64,000 nucleotides of DNA from UPXZ01 sp047974405 (GCA_047974405.1 JBKECI010000053.1:1-64000), one strand, 5' to 3'. Positions 28,209-37,914 are shown, numbered from the stretch's first letter. The notes: a model not told the origin generated them from the sequence alone. Numbers and translations: made by a program.

Positions 28209-30155
28209 TTACTCTGTACTCCCCGATAGGTTTATTACTTTATCGGGATCCAAGCCTCCTCCCGAAATCGTAAGTATCGCTTGGTGAGACGCACCTCCTT
28301 GCGGTGAATATGACACATTCAAATCATACCCCGCATTGGCTGCTGCCTGCGTTATAGTATTGGTATTTACTGCAAATATACCGGCATCGGCGCCCGATAA
28401 GACGACACTCAGATTGCCGGTAATGCTTGATGTTTTGATATATAGATTTTTTGAATGGGTTGCTCCTGTGGATGTGAGTGGAAATGTTAAATTATTTTCA
28501 ACCTTACCGTAATTAATTTTAGCCGTAGCCACATTATCCATCACCTTAAACCACATATATTCAGGTGTTTTTGTAATCTCTGTTATTTGTCTGTTGATGT
28601 CTGTTCCCGACCATGTAGCGGGTGTAAACCCTCCTGTGGTAAAAGCCGTTCCCGGAGTTGTGGAAGTTCCTGAAAGCGGATGCAGATACACACGCATATG
28701 ACTAGACGACGTTTGCAAGGTTCCCGTATAATTATTGGGGGAATTATCTTCCCAAGCGGTTTGGTTATAATCAATGTGCCATATCAAAAGTCCTTCGGCA
28801 GGCAGGTAAGCGTCCCAACCCGTCTTTTTCCGATATTCTACTACAAAAAACTGTGCCGGAGAGGGGCTTTCTCCATCCAAATTATGATTGGAAGGCGCCA
28901 ACAATATCGCCTGATTGTTGAAATTGGAAGGTGTTGTTTTTTCTTGAGAAAGAGGATACAACACTACTTCGGTAGGAGACTTTACTTCGGTAGGAGTAGA
29001 ATATCCCAGATAGAAACGGTCGTAAGCAGAGTAAGCCGGAGGGGTTCTGCCTTCATTGAGGTAGGCGCCCACGTCCATTATACTCCAGTCGTCTAAGGTT
29101 GTCTTGTCTTCCTCTGTGGTGTGATAATAGTCCGGCAATCCCAACACATGTCCAAACTCGTGACAGAAGGTGCCAATACCGCACATATTCATTCCCGAAC
29201 TTCCTTTCAGTTCTGAGGTGCAAGCATAATCTTCCACAACTTTTCCGTCAAAAGTAACCGATGCTGTGCTGCCCGTGTAATTGTAGCCTGGATATACTCC
29301 CCACCGATGGGGCCAAATGGTATTCTCAGCCCCCCACTCCGCCTCATTGTATCCGGCATAATATACAAATACGTTATCGACATACCCGTCGTTATTGGTA
29401 TCATATTTCGTAAAATCCACCCCATTGTTGTTTGCTAACGTACACGCATCCACTATCATTTGTACCGGATTGACATCGTTATCATTATCATTAGGGTTAT
29501 TTGCTCCATAGTATGCCATATTTTGCGGAAGAATATAAGGGCCCACCACATCAAACTGTGGTATAAATTTGCCATACGAACTTGCCATAAAGTAGTCTTT
29601 TGCAGAGCCGGTACCTCCATTGGCGCTGTACCCCGACTCGTTGAGCAAACTATGAAATGCCGCAATAGGCGAGGGTACCGAAAACGACTTATCCGAAAAA
29701 TTTACCAGAATGACCAAAGCTTGTTTTGCCCCAACGTAGGGAGTAGCTTTTCGAAGTGTTTTTCTCTCTGCCGATTTTACCTTGTTGTATTTCGAGATGC
29801 TGCCATTAATCTTTTTTTCGGACATTTTCATCAAAAAAGGTACGTCTGACGATTGCCGTTGATTACTGTTTTTTGCAACCTTAGAAGTTGCTTGTATCTT
29901 TCCTTGATCGTCAATCGTAGCATACATATAATATCCAGTATTGTTTTTGGCTACAAGGTATCCGTCGCCGGTAGTTGTATAATGATAATGCTCATCACCA
30001 TTTTTTTGCAATTGTAAGGTTGTACCGTCGGGCTGTACAATGGTAACTATACCGGGATAGGCTTTTATGCCATACATATTGGATATACCTGAAATGAGCA
30101 TAATACAGATTAACAATACTGTGTTTATGCCTGAGAAAAAATATTGTTTTCGCAT
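28209..30155 (-). CDS. Secreted M6-family zinc metalloprotease
   Basis: The 648-residue protein has an N-terminal signal segment and a propeptide-like region with YPGIVTIVQPDGTTLQL and GDGYLVAKN, as in other M6 (immune inhibitor A-like) proteases of Bacteroidota. The catalytic region contains VILVNFSDKSF and the zinc motif HEFGHVLGLPD, with H332, E333, H336 and D342. A C-terminal Ig-like domain follows (about 540-645). The protein stops at LSGSTE, with no T9SS sorting domain, although related proteins usually have one. It may remain cell-associated another way, or its end may be shortened. It stands alone between the menaquinone operon and a terminator hairpin. Confidence 0.85.
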   Translation of the reverse strand: MRKQYFFSGINTVLLICIMLISGISNMYGIKAYPGIVTIVQPDGTTLQLQKNGDEHYHYTTTGDGYLVAKNNTGYYMYATIDDQGKIQATSKVAKNSNQRQSSDVPFLMKMSEKKINGSISKYNKVKSAERKTLRKATPYVGAKQALVILVNFSDKSFSVPSPIAAFHSLLNESGYSANGGTGSAKDYFMASSYGKFIPQFDVVGPYILPQNMAYYGANNPNDNDNDVNPVQMIVDACTLANNNGVDFTKYDTNNDGYVDNVFVYYAGYNEAEWGAENTIWPHRWGVYPGYNYTGSTASVTFDGKVVEDYACTSELKGSSGMNMCGIGTFCHEFGHVLGLPDYYHTTEEDKTTLDDWSIMDVGAYLNEGRTPPAYSAYDRFYLGYSTPTEVKSPTEVVLYPLSQEKTTPSNFNNQAILLAPSNHNLDGESPSPAQFFVVEYRKKTGWDAYLPAEGLLIWHIDYNQTAWEDNSPNNYTGTLQTSSSHMRVYLHPLSGTSTTPGTAFTTGGFTPATWSGTDINRQITEITKTPEYMWFKVMDNVATAKINYGKVENNLTFPLTSTGATHSKNLYIKTSSITGNLSVVLSGADAGIFAVNTNTITQAAANAGYDLNVSYSPQGGASHQAILTISGGGLDPDKVINLSGSTE

Positions 30156-30203
30156 AAATTTAGCGGTGAAAAGTATGTATAAATTTGTGTATAAAGACAG
30201 AAA

Positions 30204-30231
30204 GGACTAACAGTCTCCCAATTGTTAGCCC
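30204..30231 (-). terminator. Hairpin downstream of the coiled-coil gene
   Basis: On the minus strand GGGCTAACA and TGTTAGTCC pair over 9 bases (one G-U) around a 10-base loop and are followed by TTTCTG. It lies about 160 bases after the coiled-coil gene and before the M6 gene. A T-run is also present on the plus side (ATTTTTC), so it may work in both directions. Confidence 0.45.
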
Positions 30232-30392
30232 TGGATTTTTCGATAATCAATTATCCGTACAAATATCTTAACTTATTTCAATTGAAGTTAAACAAAAACA
30301 GCGTATATATCCATTCCTGCCTAAAATATATGTGTCCTCTTTTAAGAATTTGTTATCAAAATATTTTTTACAGATAGTTAATGTCTCTTTTT

Positions 30393-30713
30393 TCAAGCAT
30401 CTTCATCTTTTTTTTCGACACTTTCTTTGGTAAATCTGTTTTTTACATTATTAAATGTCTCTTTCATTTGCTCCCAAATAGATTCTGCTCCATCTTTTAT
30501 ATCGTCCCAAGCATCGTCGGCGCTGTCGGCAAGTTCTTTCAGTTTGGCTTTGCCTTCCTCTATTTTGGGTTCCAATTCTTTGATTTGCTCATCGTATTTG
30601 GCTTTGAGATCGGCAGTGGCATCGCTTGCTTTGGCTTTCAGATTTTCCAAATCGTTTTTCCATTCGTCCACCTGGGATTCTACTTGTTGTTGAAATTTCT
30701 TTTTCTCCTCCAT
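30393..30713 (-). CDS. Small charged coiled-coil protein, function unknown
   Basis: The 106-residue protein is almost entirely predicted helix with heptad-like spacing and many Lys, Glu and Asp (EKKKFQQQVESQVDEWKND). There is no signal peptide, membrane segment or cysteine. It resembles short stress-related coiled-coil proteins found across bacteria, but no specific function can be given. The absence of overlap, a good ATG start and codon use like that of neighbouring genes support it as a true gene. A mirror-image reading on the plus strand over the same bases is rejected. Confidence 0.7.
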   Translation of the reverse strand: MEEKKKFQQQVESQVDEWKNDLENLKAKASDATADLKAKYDEQIKELEPKIEEGKAKLKELADSADDAWDDIKDGAESIWEQMKETFNNVKNRFTKESVEKKDEDA

Positions 30714-30790
30714 AATTTGCTTGTTTTAAAATAATTATCGACAAATATAATAACAAATATCGTAAACAAGAGTTTATCTATCAAATTATT

Positions 30791-33220
30791 TTAATCCATG
30801 TTTTTTATCATTAAAGGAAATGAGACAAATTCATGGCCTATTTTTATCCGAAGTATGTAGGTACCCTGCGAAATATCGGAGACATTCAAATACGTATTAT
30901 GAGTCTCTTTCAACTTTATTCCCATCAAATTGTACAATTCTATTTTTCCTGTTTTATGTATAGGAGATGATTCTACATAAACAATCTCTACTGTCGGATT
31001 GGGAAATATTTTGACATCGGGTATGCTCGGCGTTGCGGCTTTGGAAATAATATTGCCGTAAACCAATATATTATCAACAAAAAAACTTCCGGTATTTGAC
31101 AGCGGAGCCGAAGTCTGAATTACTTTAAATCCGGTCAGCATCAAGGAGTCTCCCATAGGTATTAAATTGGTAAGGGATTTCTCTATAAATTTCCATCCTC
31201 CATAATGAATGTTGTCCATTTTCACATCGTATGTGTTTTCTCCATTGAGCAACTTCAGAGTAAGATAGATATCGTTGCCTGACAAATCTCCGTAAATATG
31301 CATCCCCACTACAGAATCTTTGGGTACGATGATATCCGGGCTGTTAAACTCGTACAACGCTTCACCACCCGATTTTTCTGAAAAACTATACGTAAACTTA
31401 TAGCTGTACGTATCAAACAACTTGGTTGATGAAGAACTTGATACATTAGCCGATACTACTCCTTTACTCTGAACGGTATTTACCGACATTTTGCCTGTCG
31501 TTTCAAAGTTTTCGACAACCGGTTTATCCGATTGTCGTTCATCAGATGCCGTAAATGGAACAAACAGCGTATCTGCCAGATATACTCCGTCCACATCTTT
31601 AATTCCTTTGGCTAATTTTACCACATATTTTTCTCCGGGTATAAGATCTTCGGAGAGTGTAAATCGGGTAGATCCATAAGGCGGCTGCACAAAGTTATGA
31701 GACAGTGAACGGGGAATTTTCGGGATAATTTTTCTTTGCTTGTCATACACCTGAATTCCATTGATTAATTCCGCTGTTTGTAGTTCTTTGTCAAACATGA
31801 AAGTAAAGGTCGGTAATTTATAATCTATGTGTGTTTCATTTTTCATCGGGTAAGATGCCAACATCTTTAATTCGTTTCGCGATGCAGTTTTGAACTGAAA
31901 TGAGAAATCATTTTCCATATTCATCCCGTCAAAATGACGGAGTAGTTTCGACAGGCTTACGGTATATACAGTCGATTTGTCCAACGGTTTGTCAGGTACA
32001 AACTCCGCTACATAATGGGCATCTTTGAAAATAAATTGTCCGCTTACAGATGGAAAAATGCTGAATGCCTCCCGAAAACTTGCAGGGTCGATATCCCAAT
32101 TGAATTTGAGCCAAATGGTGGATCCCGCCAAAACAGTATCGCTCGCCAACACTTTGGGTGAATAATCGAGTACTTTTGGAGGAGTATTTCTTATTTGATT
32201 TAATCCTATATTGTTGTATGAAATATTATTAGAATCTACCAAAACGTGTGTTGTATCGTTGTGATAATCCGAATGTTGGGCAATAAGTGTATAATTGCCG
32301 GGAGTCAGATTTTTGAAAACATACACACCGTTAAACAGATTGTCGGTAGTATAAACAATATTTCCCGGATTCAATATAACGGTTGCTCCGTTTATCGGCA
32401 AATATTCATCGGTTCCCCTCTTGTAGTAGTTCGCCTCATTTTGCAGGTATTTATCCCTTACAATCCCAGCAATGACACCTGTGGGTATTTGTGCCGATTT
32501 GAAATAGGTGCAAAACGATTTTAAAAAATGCCATGCCTCCAAGTGCCTGTACTCTGAGTTCATCAAACGATATGTTTCGGGGATATAATCGTGCATCGAA
32601 CCTTCGGAAATAACCCCGGGAATAGTCAATCCTCTCATCACACCATAACCGTTGCTCCAGCCCATCACGGTTCTGGCAAAGGTTTTATCACCTCTTACGG
32701 CAATTCCCGACGACCAGTTGGTTAGCTGGTTTTCATATAGATTTTGAGCAATAACCGTACTGATTGCCCGACTCTCTTCCGACATCGGTGTGGGAGTTGG
32801 ATAGGTATATGAGTCGTTTGGGTCTTTTCCGGCATAAAGCATCAGCACGCTATTGCCTGTGCCTCCACCGGCATTGCTGTGGATAGAAATCATAAAATCT
32901 GCGCCGGAAGCGTTGGCAGCAGCCACAATTTGAGACAAAGGCAAGTCGTCTGTCGTCGTGTTAGTGGTTCTCGAAATAAAGGTGGTTGCTCCGGCAGCAT
33001 CTAACATTGCTTTTAGTTGCAAGCCCTTGTCCAGATTACTCTTCGACTCCCAAAATCCGTTGTGGTCTCCCGAAACAAAAGGGGGAATCACCACATTTCT
33101 GTCATCGCTGTCGTAACCGCCATGCCCGGGATTGATATATATCCTGATACCGGACATATCTTGTGCCACAATAGAACAGGCAGTTAGGAGCAAGAGCGCA
33201 GTAAATATTATATTTTTCAT
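30791..33220 (-). CDS. N-acetylmuramoyl-L-alanine amidase (Amidase_3) with Ig-like domains and T9SS sorting domain
   Basis: The 809-residue protein has a signal peptide ending CSIVAQ. Residues of about 20-230 form an Amidase_3 domain: zinc-ligand region INPGHGGYD, SKSNLDKGLQLKAML, and FMISIHSNAGGG. This family cuts the amide between MurNAc and L-Ala in peptidoglycan. A carboxypeptidase-regulatory-like insert (GATVILNPGN) and a Big_5-like domain (SKLLRHFDGMNM) follow, then a beta-sandwich and a T9SS sorting domain (IFPNPTVEI.., QGTYILRIKIG). T9SS export suggests an enzyme acting at the surface or on other cells rather than on its own cell-wall turnover. It is the last gene of a three-gene operon with a propeller and a phosphodiester glycosidase. 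Confidence 0.87.
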   Translation of the reverse strand: MKNIIFTALLLLTACSIVAQDMSGIRIYINPGHGGYDSDDRNVVIPPFVSGDHNGFWESKSNLDKGLQLKAMLDAAGATTFISRTTNTTTDDLPLSQIVAAANASGADFMISIHSNAGGGTGNSVLMLYAGKDPNDSYTYPTPTPMSEESRAISTVIAQNLYENQLTNWSSGIAVRGDKTFARTVMGWSNGYGVMRGLTIPGVISEGSMHDYIPETYRLMNSEYRHLEAWHFLKSFCTYFKSAQIPTGVIAGIVRDKYLQNEANYYKRGTDEYLPINGATVILNPGNIVYTTDNLFNGVYVFKNLTPGNYTLIAQHSDYHNDTTHVLVDSNNISYNNIGLNQIRNTPPKVLDYSPKVLASDTVLAGSTIWLKFNWDIDPASFREAFSIFPSVSGQFIFKDAHYVAEFVPDKPLDKSTVYTVSLSKLLRHFDGMNMENDFSFQFKTASRNELKMLASYPMKNETHIDYKLPTFTFMFDKELQTAELINGIQVYDKQRKIIPKIPRSLSHNFVQPPYGSTRFTLSEDLIPGEKYVVKLAKGIKDVDGVYLADTLFVPFTASDERQSDKPVVENFETTGKMSVNTVQSKGVVSANVSSSSSTKLFDTYSYKFTYSFSEKSGGEALYEFNSPDIIVPKDSVVGMHIYGDLSGNDIYLTLKLLNGENTYDVKMDNIHYGGWKFIEKSLTNLIPMGDSLMLTGFKVIQTSAPLSNTGSFFVDNILVYGNIISKAATPSIPDVKIFPNPTVEIVYVESSPIHKTGKIELYNLMGIKLKETHNTYLNVSDISQGTYILRIKIGHEFVSFPLMIKNMD

Positions 33221-33232
33221 ACTATCGGTATG

Positions 33233-34147
33233 TTATCTAATTTCTATTTCTGTAAGAATTAATTTCCCTTTTGCCGTATTGTAAGCAATTTTTCCACCTT
33301 TGGAAGATGCGGTAGGATACATAGCTATCTGAGAGGTGGGGCTAATTTGTTTCGTTGTTTTTCCATCTATCGACTTTATCAATATCGAAGATGAGACAAT
33401 AAATTGTCCGTTGTCCTTATCCTGCATGCCCACCACAAAATCATCGTTATACCAAACAGGTGCGTTGAGATAGCCTAACTTAGCGATAATGTTTCCGTTT
33501 AAATCGCAAATACAGGTACCTTTTCCCACAGCCGTAAACAGTATTTTTTTATTGTCGGGTGAGAGTGAGACCCATATATAAGAGTTGTCTCCGGAGAGCG
33601 GTCTTAGTTGTTTTTTTTCTCCGTTGCGGTACACATAAATATTCAAATCTTCGCTACTCGCATATACTGGCAGCGTTTTGGTGGTTTTGCCAAAGGTAGA
33701 TTTCACCAAATACTTGCCGGTCAGTACCAACACTCCGTTGTGATAACTTTGTGCTTGCCGCATATTTCGTTGCATCGGGAGCATTTGCACACTCCTGTTG
33801 GTAGCGAGATCAAAACTCTCCAACGCATCGTACCTTATTCTATTTTCAAAATTGGTATTTCTATAAAATATCTTTGTGTCGTCATCTCCAAAAACGGGAT
33901 AATAGCCTGCATTTTGAGTATGGGAAATCTCTTTGACCTGCTTTGTATTAAAATCATACATACAAAGCCCTTTGTAGCTTTCGGCAGAAAAAAGCAGCTT
34001 GTCTCCATCCGAATTAAACGTGGGATAAAACGCCTGCGTTTTTAATTGAATCTCAGACTGTTTCTTTATCTTTATTGTTTGCGCCGAAAAAGTTGCTACC
34101 GCCAAACAAAATACAACAACCGTCAGTTCTAATTTCAATGTATTCAT
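33233..34147 (-). CDS. Secreted TolB/WD40-like (PD40) beta-propeller protein
   Basis: The 304-residue protein has a signal peptide ending ATFSAQ and repeated propeller units of the PD40 kind (YPTFNSDGDKLLFSAES, YYPVFGDDDTKIFYRN, WVSLSPDNKKILFTA, YPTASSKGGKIAYN). No enzymatic motif is seen. The start codon overlaps the end of the upstream glycosidase by 4 bases (ATGA), and the amidase gene follows after 12 bases, so the three are translated together. It may bind a substrate or partner for the other two; that is inference. Confidence 0.75.
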   Translation of the reverse strand: MNTLKLELTVVVFCLAVATFSAQTIKIKKQSEIQLKTQAFYPTFNSDGDKLLFSAESYKGLCMYDFNTKQVKEISHTQNAGYYPVFGDDDTKIFYRNTNFENRIRYDALESFDLATNRSVQMLPMQRNMRQAQSYHNGVLVLTGKYLVKSTFGKTTKTLPVYASSEDLNIYVYRNGEKKQLRPLSGDNSYIWVSLSPDNKKILFTAVGKGTCICDLNGNIIAKLGYLNAPVWYNDDFVVGMQDKDNGQFIVSSSILIKSIDGKTTKQISPTSQIAMYPTASSKGGKIAYNTAKGKLILTEIEIR

Positions 34148-36579
34148 TTTTTTATTATTTTGATTGTTTCCGAAACATTGTCCTGTCCCGATATTTGTAT
34201 CAAATAGGCACCTCTATTAAGTTCTTTTATCGGTAAACGGATATTAGTAGAATAATTTGAAAAATTCCATGCATTAATTATCTGCCCCGATAGGTCATAC
34301 AACTTTATTTTAATCAAATTTGAATAACTATTTTTTAGATGAATATTAATTTCTTCTTTAACAGGATTTGGATATATCTGCCAGTCCGACATTTTTTCGG
34401 GCGAGGTGTAGGTAATATCATATCCGTTATAGCATAAAGTAATATTTTTTATACCCAACCGATAAGAGTGTCCGGAGGTTTGAGCAGCCAAATAGAAATT
34501 GAGGTATTCGAGCCAAACAGGGTAAACTGCCATATCTTTAGTATCAAACAAATTATCCAACGGCAAAACAATTTCGGTATCGGTATTCGAAAGAAAATTT
34601 GCATATTCCTTTGTTGTGCTTTGCGTTGCGTTGTTTGCCTTAAGCGAAAGCACCATTTTGGAGAGCATTACATCTCCCATGTTTAAGCCTATTTTCATCG
34701 TATCGGGAAGGCTGTAAAAAGGAATTTTATGAATAAATTTCAAATAAGGAGCCCGCGTTGCCGCAAAAACATAGTCCACAACAGCTCCCGTACTCCACCC
34801 CGTGGGTAAATTATCGTTGCTGATTTTGGCATTCAAAGCCGGCGACGATTCCAATGTCCAATTGTCGATACTGATATCATCAAAAAGAATTGTACCGGAT
34901 TGAGGGATTTCTACAACGACTTTCATACTATCTTTATATGTCCCTAAGCTTCCGGTAATCATTGTCTCGCCATTTTTCAATCCCCTAAGAACTCCTTGTG
35001 CCATACTGCATACTTCAGGGTCTTTTACACTCCATGTGAGCGCATCGGGATATACAAGCATCGTATTTAGCCCTATAATACTTTGCACTTCAACAGGATA
35101 TTCTTTTCTACTATCTATCAGCACAGAGTCGAGTCGTATGGCTATCGCCGCATCGGTTACTATCTCAATTCGTACTGTGGCACCAATGCCGTTGTAATGG
35201 GCGGTCAATATTCCATCGACTCCTCCGGATGCGACAAACTCGCCTTTGTCGTTTATCAGTCCTACATTTTCATCGCAACTCAACGCTACGCTCTGAACGT
35301 CGGTATTGACAAGCATTCCATACTGGTTGTATCCCAGAAACTTTGGTTTGAACACACCGTATCGGGGTAATTTGATGGCGGTTTCGTATGCGCAGATTTC
35401 GGAAATTTCGTTGTCGGACGGAGCCGATGATACAATGTAAATTCCATTGGCAACAGCTCTTTCGCTACCATCGCTCGGTGTATTCATTGACCCAAAATTT
35501 CTGACAAACAGACAACTTGAGCCTCCTCCATCCAAATTGACAGCTTCGTAAGCTCCGGCAGACAACATCAATTCTGCCAACTCTTTGGTAGAGGCTCCGG
35601 CAGATACACCTCTTCCGTCCACCACACAGTGATATGCCGTTTTTTTATCTTTTGAATAACCAAAACCGGTACGCGGATGTAAGTCTGCCCACACTTGATC
35701 GGTAGTGGGTACTCCGTTCTTCAGCATCATTGTTCGGTGGTCGCCGGCAACGACTTCCGAATAGGGATTGGAAGCTCCATCAATGGTTACGTTTTGTATA
35801 ATGTCCACCTCATCGTTTACCGCCAAAGCATTCAAAAATGTCTGAGCCACACCATGTCCCGACAGCACCGCATATCCTTCGGGAATTTTCATATTGCCCA
35901 CGTTGATTTCCATATTGATTACTTTTCCCTTCAGCATCTTATTCACTCCCCACGTTTCTCCGGCTTGCAACTGTATCAAAACTTCTGTACCGTACGGGTT
36001 GGTGTGGGTATATTTTCCGTTTAGTTTATTGTAAAGCACCAATTCGTCCTTGTTTCTCAAATGATTGGTATGGGCAATGGAGTAAGTATTTCCATTAAAC
36101 GATACACTCCCCGAGAATGCCATAATACCGATATACGGCACTTTATTTTCGTCTATTGCCATTACAGGATAGCTTATGGCACGCGTCCCCATTTCACTCT
36201 CCACCATGCTGCCTCCCGTAGGCATTCCGTAATAGGTGGCTGCCGTGTTGTAAAAATCGCCGTTTGTACCTGCAAAATAGACTAAATCTTTTTTTGATTT
36301 ACGCTTAGCGACATCGGTTGGTCTTTCTGTAGAGTAAATGGAATCTCCCCCCAAAGCTGATTTGTACGAAATATAAGGATTGGTTAAATCGGATTTCAAA
36401 AAGAAAACATTGAGCCGTTTAGCCCCACGAAGTTCTACTGCCGTATAATAAGTTCCGGGACCTACTTTAAAATTTGCCACCGTATCAATCCGATACGATC
36501 TGCCATCGATAACAATATTGCCTGCATAGCAAATCGAAAAAGAAAGGAAAAGAAAGAAAAATGGGTACAGTTTTTTCAT
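34144..36579 (-). CDS. Phosphodiester glycosidase (NAGPA domain) with T9SS sorting domain
   Basis: The 811-residue protein has a signal peptide ending ICYAG. Residues of about 50-400 are a NAGPA/DUF2233 domain with RTGFGYSKD, VVDGRGVSAGASTKELAELM, GAYEAVNLDGGGSSCLFV and RAVANGIYIV, the hallmark segments of the family. The human relative removes GlcNAc from GlcNAc-1-phospho-mannose. Ig-like and jelly-roll-like domains follow, and a T9SS sorting domain ends the protein (IYPNPVKEEINI, NRGAYLIQISG). It is the first gene of the operon with the propeller and amidase. The natural substrate is unknown; surface polymers with sugar-1-phosphate links are candidates. Confidence 0.87.
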   Translation of the reverse strand: MKKLYPFFFLFLSFSICYAGNIVIDGRSYRIDTVANFKVGPGTYYTAVELRGAKRLNVFFLKSDLTNPYISYKSALGGDSIYSTERPTDVAKRKSKKDLVYFAGTNGDFYNTAATYYGMPTGGSMVESEMGTRAISYPVMAIDENKVPYIGIMAFSGSVSFNGNTYSIAHTNHLRNKDELVLYNKLNGKYTHTNPYGTEVLIQLQAGETWGVNKMLKGKVINMEINVGNMKIPEGYAVLSGHGVAQTFLNALAVNDEVDIIQNVTIDGASNPYSEVVAGDHRTMMLKNGVPTTDQVWADLHPRTGFGYSKDKKTAYHCVVDGRGVSAGASTKELAELMLSAGAYEAVNLDGGGSSCLFVRNFGSMNTPSDGSERAVANGIYIVSSAPSDNEISEICAYETAIKLPRYGVFKPKFLGYNQYGMLVNTDVQSVALSCDENVGLINDKGEFVASGGVDGILTAHYNGIGATVRIEIVTDAAIAIRLDSVLIDSRKEYPVEVQSIIGLNTMLVYPDALTWSVKDPEVCSMAQGVLRGLKNGETMITGSLGTYKDSMKVVVEIPQSGTILFDDISIDNWTLESSPALNAKISNDNLPTGWSTGAVVDYVFAATRAPYLKFIHKIPFYSLPDTMKIGLNMGDVMLSKMVLSLKANNATQSTTKEYANFLSNTDTEIVLPLDNLFDTKDMAVYPVWLEYLNFYLAAQTSGHSYRLGIKNITLCYNGYDITYTSPEKMSDWQIYPNPVKEEINIHLKNSYSNLIKIKLYDLSGQIINAWNFSNYSTNIRLPIKELNRGAYLIQISGQDNVSETIKIIKK

Positions 36580-36966
36580 TATGTCTTATTTTTTATTTTC
36601 TGATTTTTCTCGGACAAAATTCACAAACCAAGTAATTGCAGCCTGCCACAATATACTCTTTTCAAAATTTTCACAAAAGATATTTTTATTAATATTTATT
36701 TTACAGACAAAGATATGTATAATTTTTATAAATCAATGTTGTTTTTTGAAATTATTTTAAAATATGACGATTAAACATCCCATCATTATATTATCATTGT
36801 TGCCCGATTTACCTTTTAAACACCGACAGGGGCAATATGCTCCTGTCGGTGTTTTTCGCCACATGCCGGTAGATACAATCTCTACAGAGATGTGTTGAAT
36901 TAGTTATTTTTAGAATTTGTTTTGCAAATCACTACAGTTCAACTCAGCTTTGATAGTAAGCGCACT
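36580..36966. other. Non-coding gap between tonB-like and phosphodiester glycosidase genes
   Basis: This 387-base AT-rich gap has no recognisable gene. It should contain the promoter of the glycosidase operon (reading leftward) and the end of the tonB-like transcript. A strong hairpin is found at 36820-36852 and a smaller palindrome ATCTCTACAGAGAT at 36878-36891. Confidence 0.5.
36820..36852. terminator. Strong bidirectional-type hairpin between the tonB-like and glycosidase genes
   Basis: The arms ACACCGACAGG and CCTGTCGGTGT pair fully, and the pairing runs inward for a 15-base stem with a 3-base loop. On the plus strand five T follow at once, whereas on the minus strand the run is only TTTAAAA and one inner pair is lost. 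It is about 115 bases after the tonB-like stop on the minus strand. The better plus-strand T-run has no plus-strand gene to serve. Confidence 0.65.
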
Positions 36967-37797
36967 CTATTTCAGTTGAAAATTAACAGGAACCGTAAAT
37001 TTTACTCTCACAGCTCTTCCATCTTGTTTCCCCGGTATCCATTTTGGCATAGATTTGATTACACGTACAGCTTCGGCATCCAAACTTTTATCTACGCCCC
37101 GAGCTATGTGGACATTCTCAATAGAGCCATCCTTCCCAACAACAAACTGTACGGTAACCTTACCTTGTACGCCTACCTCTGCCGCCACCACAGGATACAC
37201 TATGTGTTCTTTGAGATATTTTAGCAGTTCGGTTTCGCCTCCAGGAAAGGTGGGCATTATCTCTACGATTTCTTTCACAGATTCATCAACGGTATTGTCG
37301 GCTACAATCAATTTATTCCCTTCCAACTCTTTAATGTTGATTCCGTCTTCACTCCCATCTTTGACTGTTGCAACCGATATTACATCTTTATTTCTCATCA
37401 ATTCTTCCTGCCCTTTCAGTTCGTCTTCTTCCTTTACTTTCTCGTCGGGTTCTATTTTGGGAGTTGTAAATTTGATACTGTTTTTCAGTTTTACTTCAGG
37501 CTCTGGAGCTTGATAAACTTTTTGGATATTTTCATCCGGTACTTTGGGCTTAGACATATCAATGATAGATAACTTAACACTGCCGTTTGCCTCCGTACTA
37601 TCAGTTTGGACCCCAAACATATGGGTCAGTCTGGGGATTGAAAATGCAAACAAAGCAAATACCGCTACTACCACATAAGCTATCAAATGCCGTTTGGAAG
37701 AGTTATTGCGGATTTCATAAGCTCCATACTCTTTGTTTTTCCCTTCAAAAATGATGTTGCACCATTCTTGAGATGTCAAATTAATTTCTCGTGCCAT
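36967..37797 (-). CDS. TonB family energy transducer
   Basis: The 276-residue protein has a short cytoplasmic N-terminus with YGAYEIRNNSSKRH, typical of Bacteroidota TonB proteins, one membrane helix (LIAYVVVAVFALFAFSI, about 34-55), a Pro/Glu/Lys-rich periplasmic stretch and a C-terminal TonB domain (about 195-276: YPVVAAEVGVQGKVTVQF, VRVIKSMPKWIPGKQDG, VPVNFQLK). It transmits proton-motive force to TonB-dependent transporters such as the SusC and BtuB-like proteins seen here. No exbB/exbD gene adjoins it, so it may be one of several TonB proteins. Confidence 0.9.
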   Translation of the reverse strand: MAREINLTSQEWCNIIFEGKNKEYGAYEIRNNSSKRHLIAYVVVAVFALFAFSIPRLTHMFGVQTDSTEANGSVKLSIIDMSKPKVPDENIQKVYQAPEPEVKLKNSIKFTTPKIEPDEKVKEEDELKGQEELMRNKDVISVATVKDGSEDGINIKELEGNKLIVADNTVDESVKEIVEIMPTFPGGETELLKYLKEHIVYPVVAAEVGVQGKVTVQFVVGKDGSIENVHIARGVDKSLDAEAVRVIKSMPKWIPGKQDGRAVRVKFTVPVNFQLK

Positions 37798-37887
37798 AAT
37801 TTTTTTTCTTTTTTGATTGATTAATAAATTTAAATCAGCAGAAAAATTGTCGACTATTTTCGCTTTACTTATCTAACGCAAAAGTAA

Positions 37888-37914
37888 AGCCCGTACCTCA
37901 AACTTGTACGGGCT
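37888..37914 (-). terminator. Hairpin terminator of the TPR/HTH gene
   Basis: AGCCCGTAC and GTACGGGCT form a perfect 9-base stem around a 9-base loop, about 85 bases past the stop codon of the TPR/HTH gene and before the tonB-like start. A TTTAC follows on the minus strand and ATTTTG on the plus strand. Confidence 0.65.

Noticed and set aside
30427..30693. Plus-strand open frame over the small coiled-coil gene
   Set aside because: It is a Ser/Phe-rich mirror of the Lys/Glu-rich helix and fits no protein pattern.
36878..36891. Palindrome ATCTCTACAGAGAT as an operator
   Set aside because: It is short, far from either start codon, and can arise by chance near the strong hairpin.
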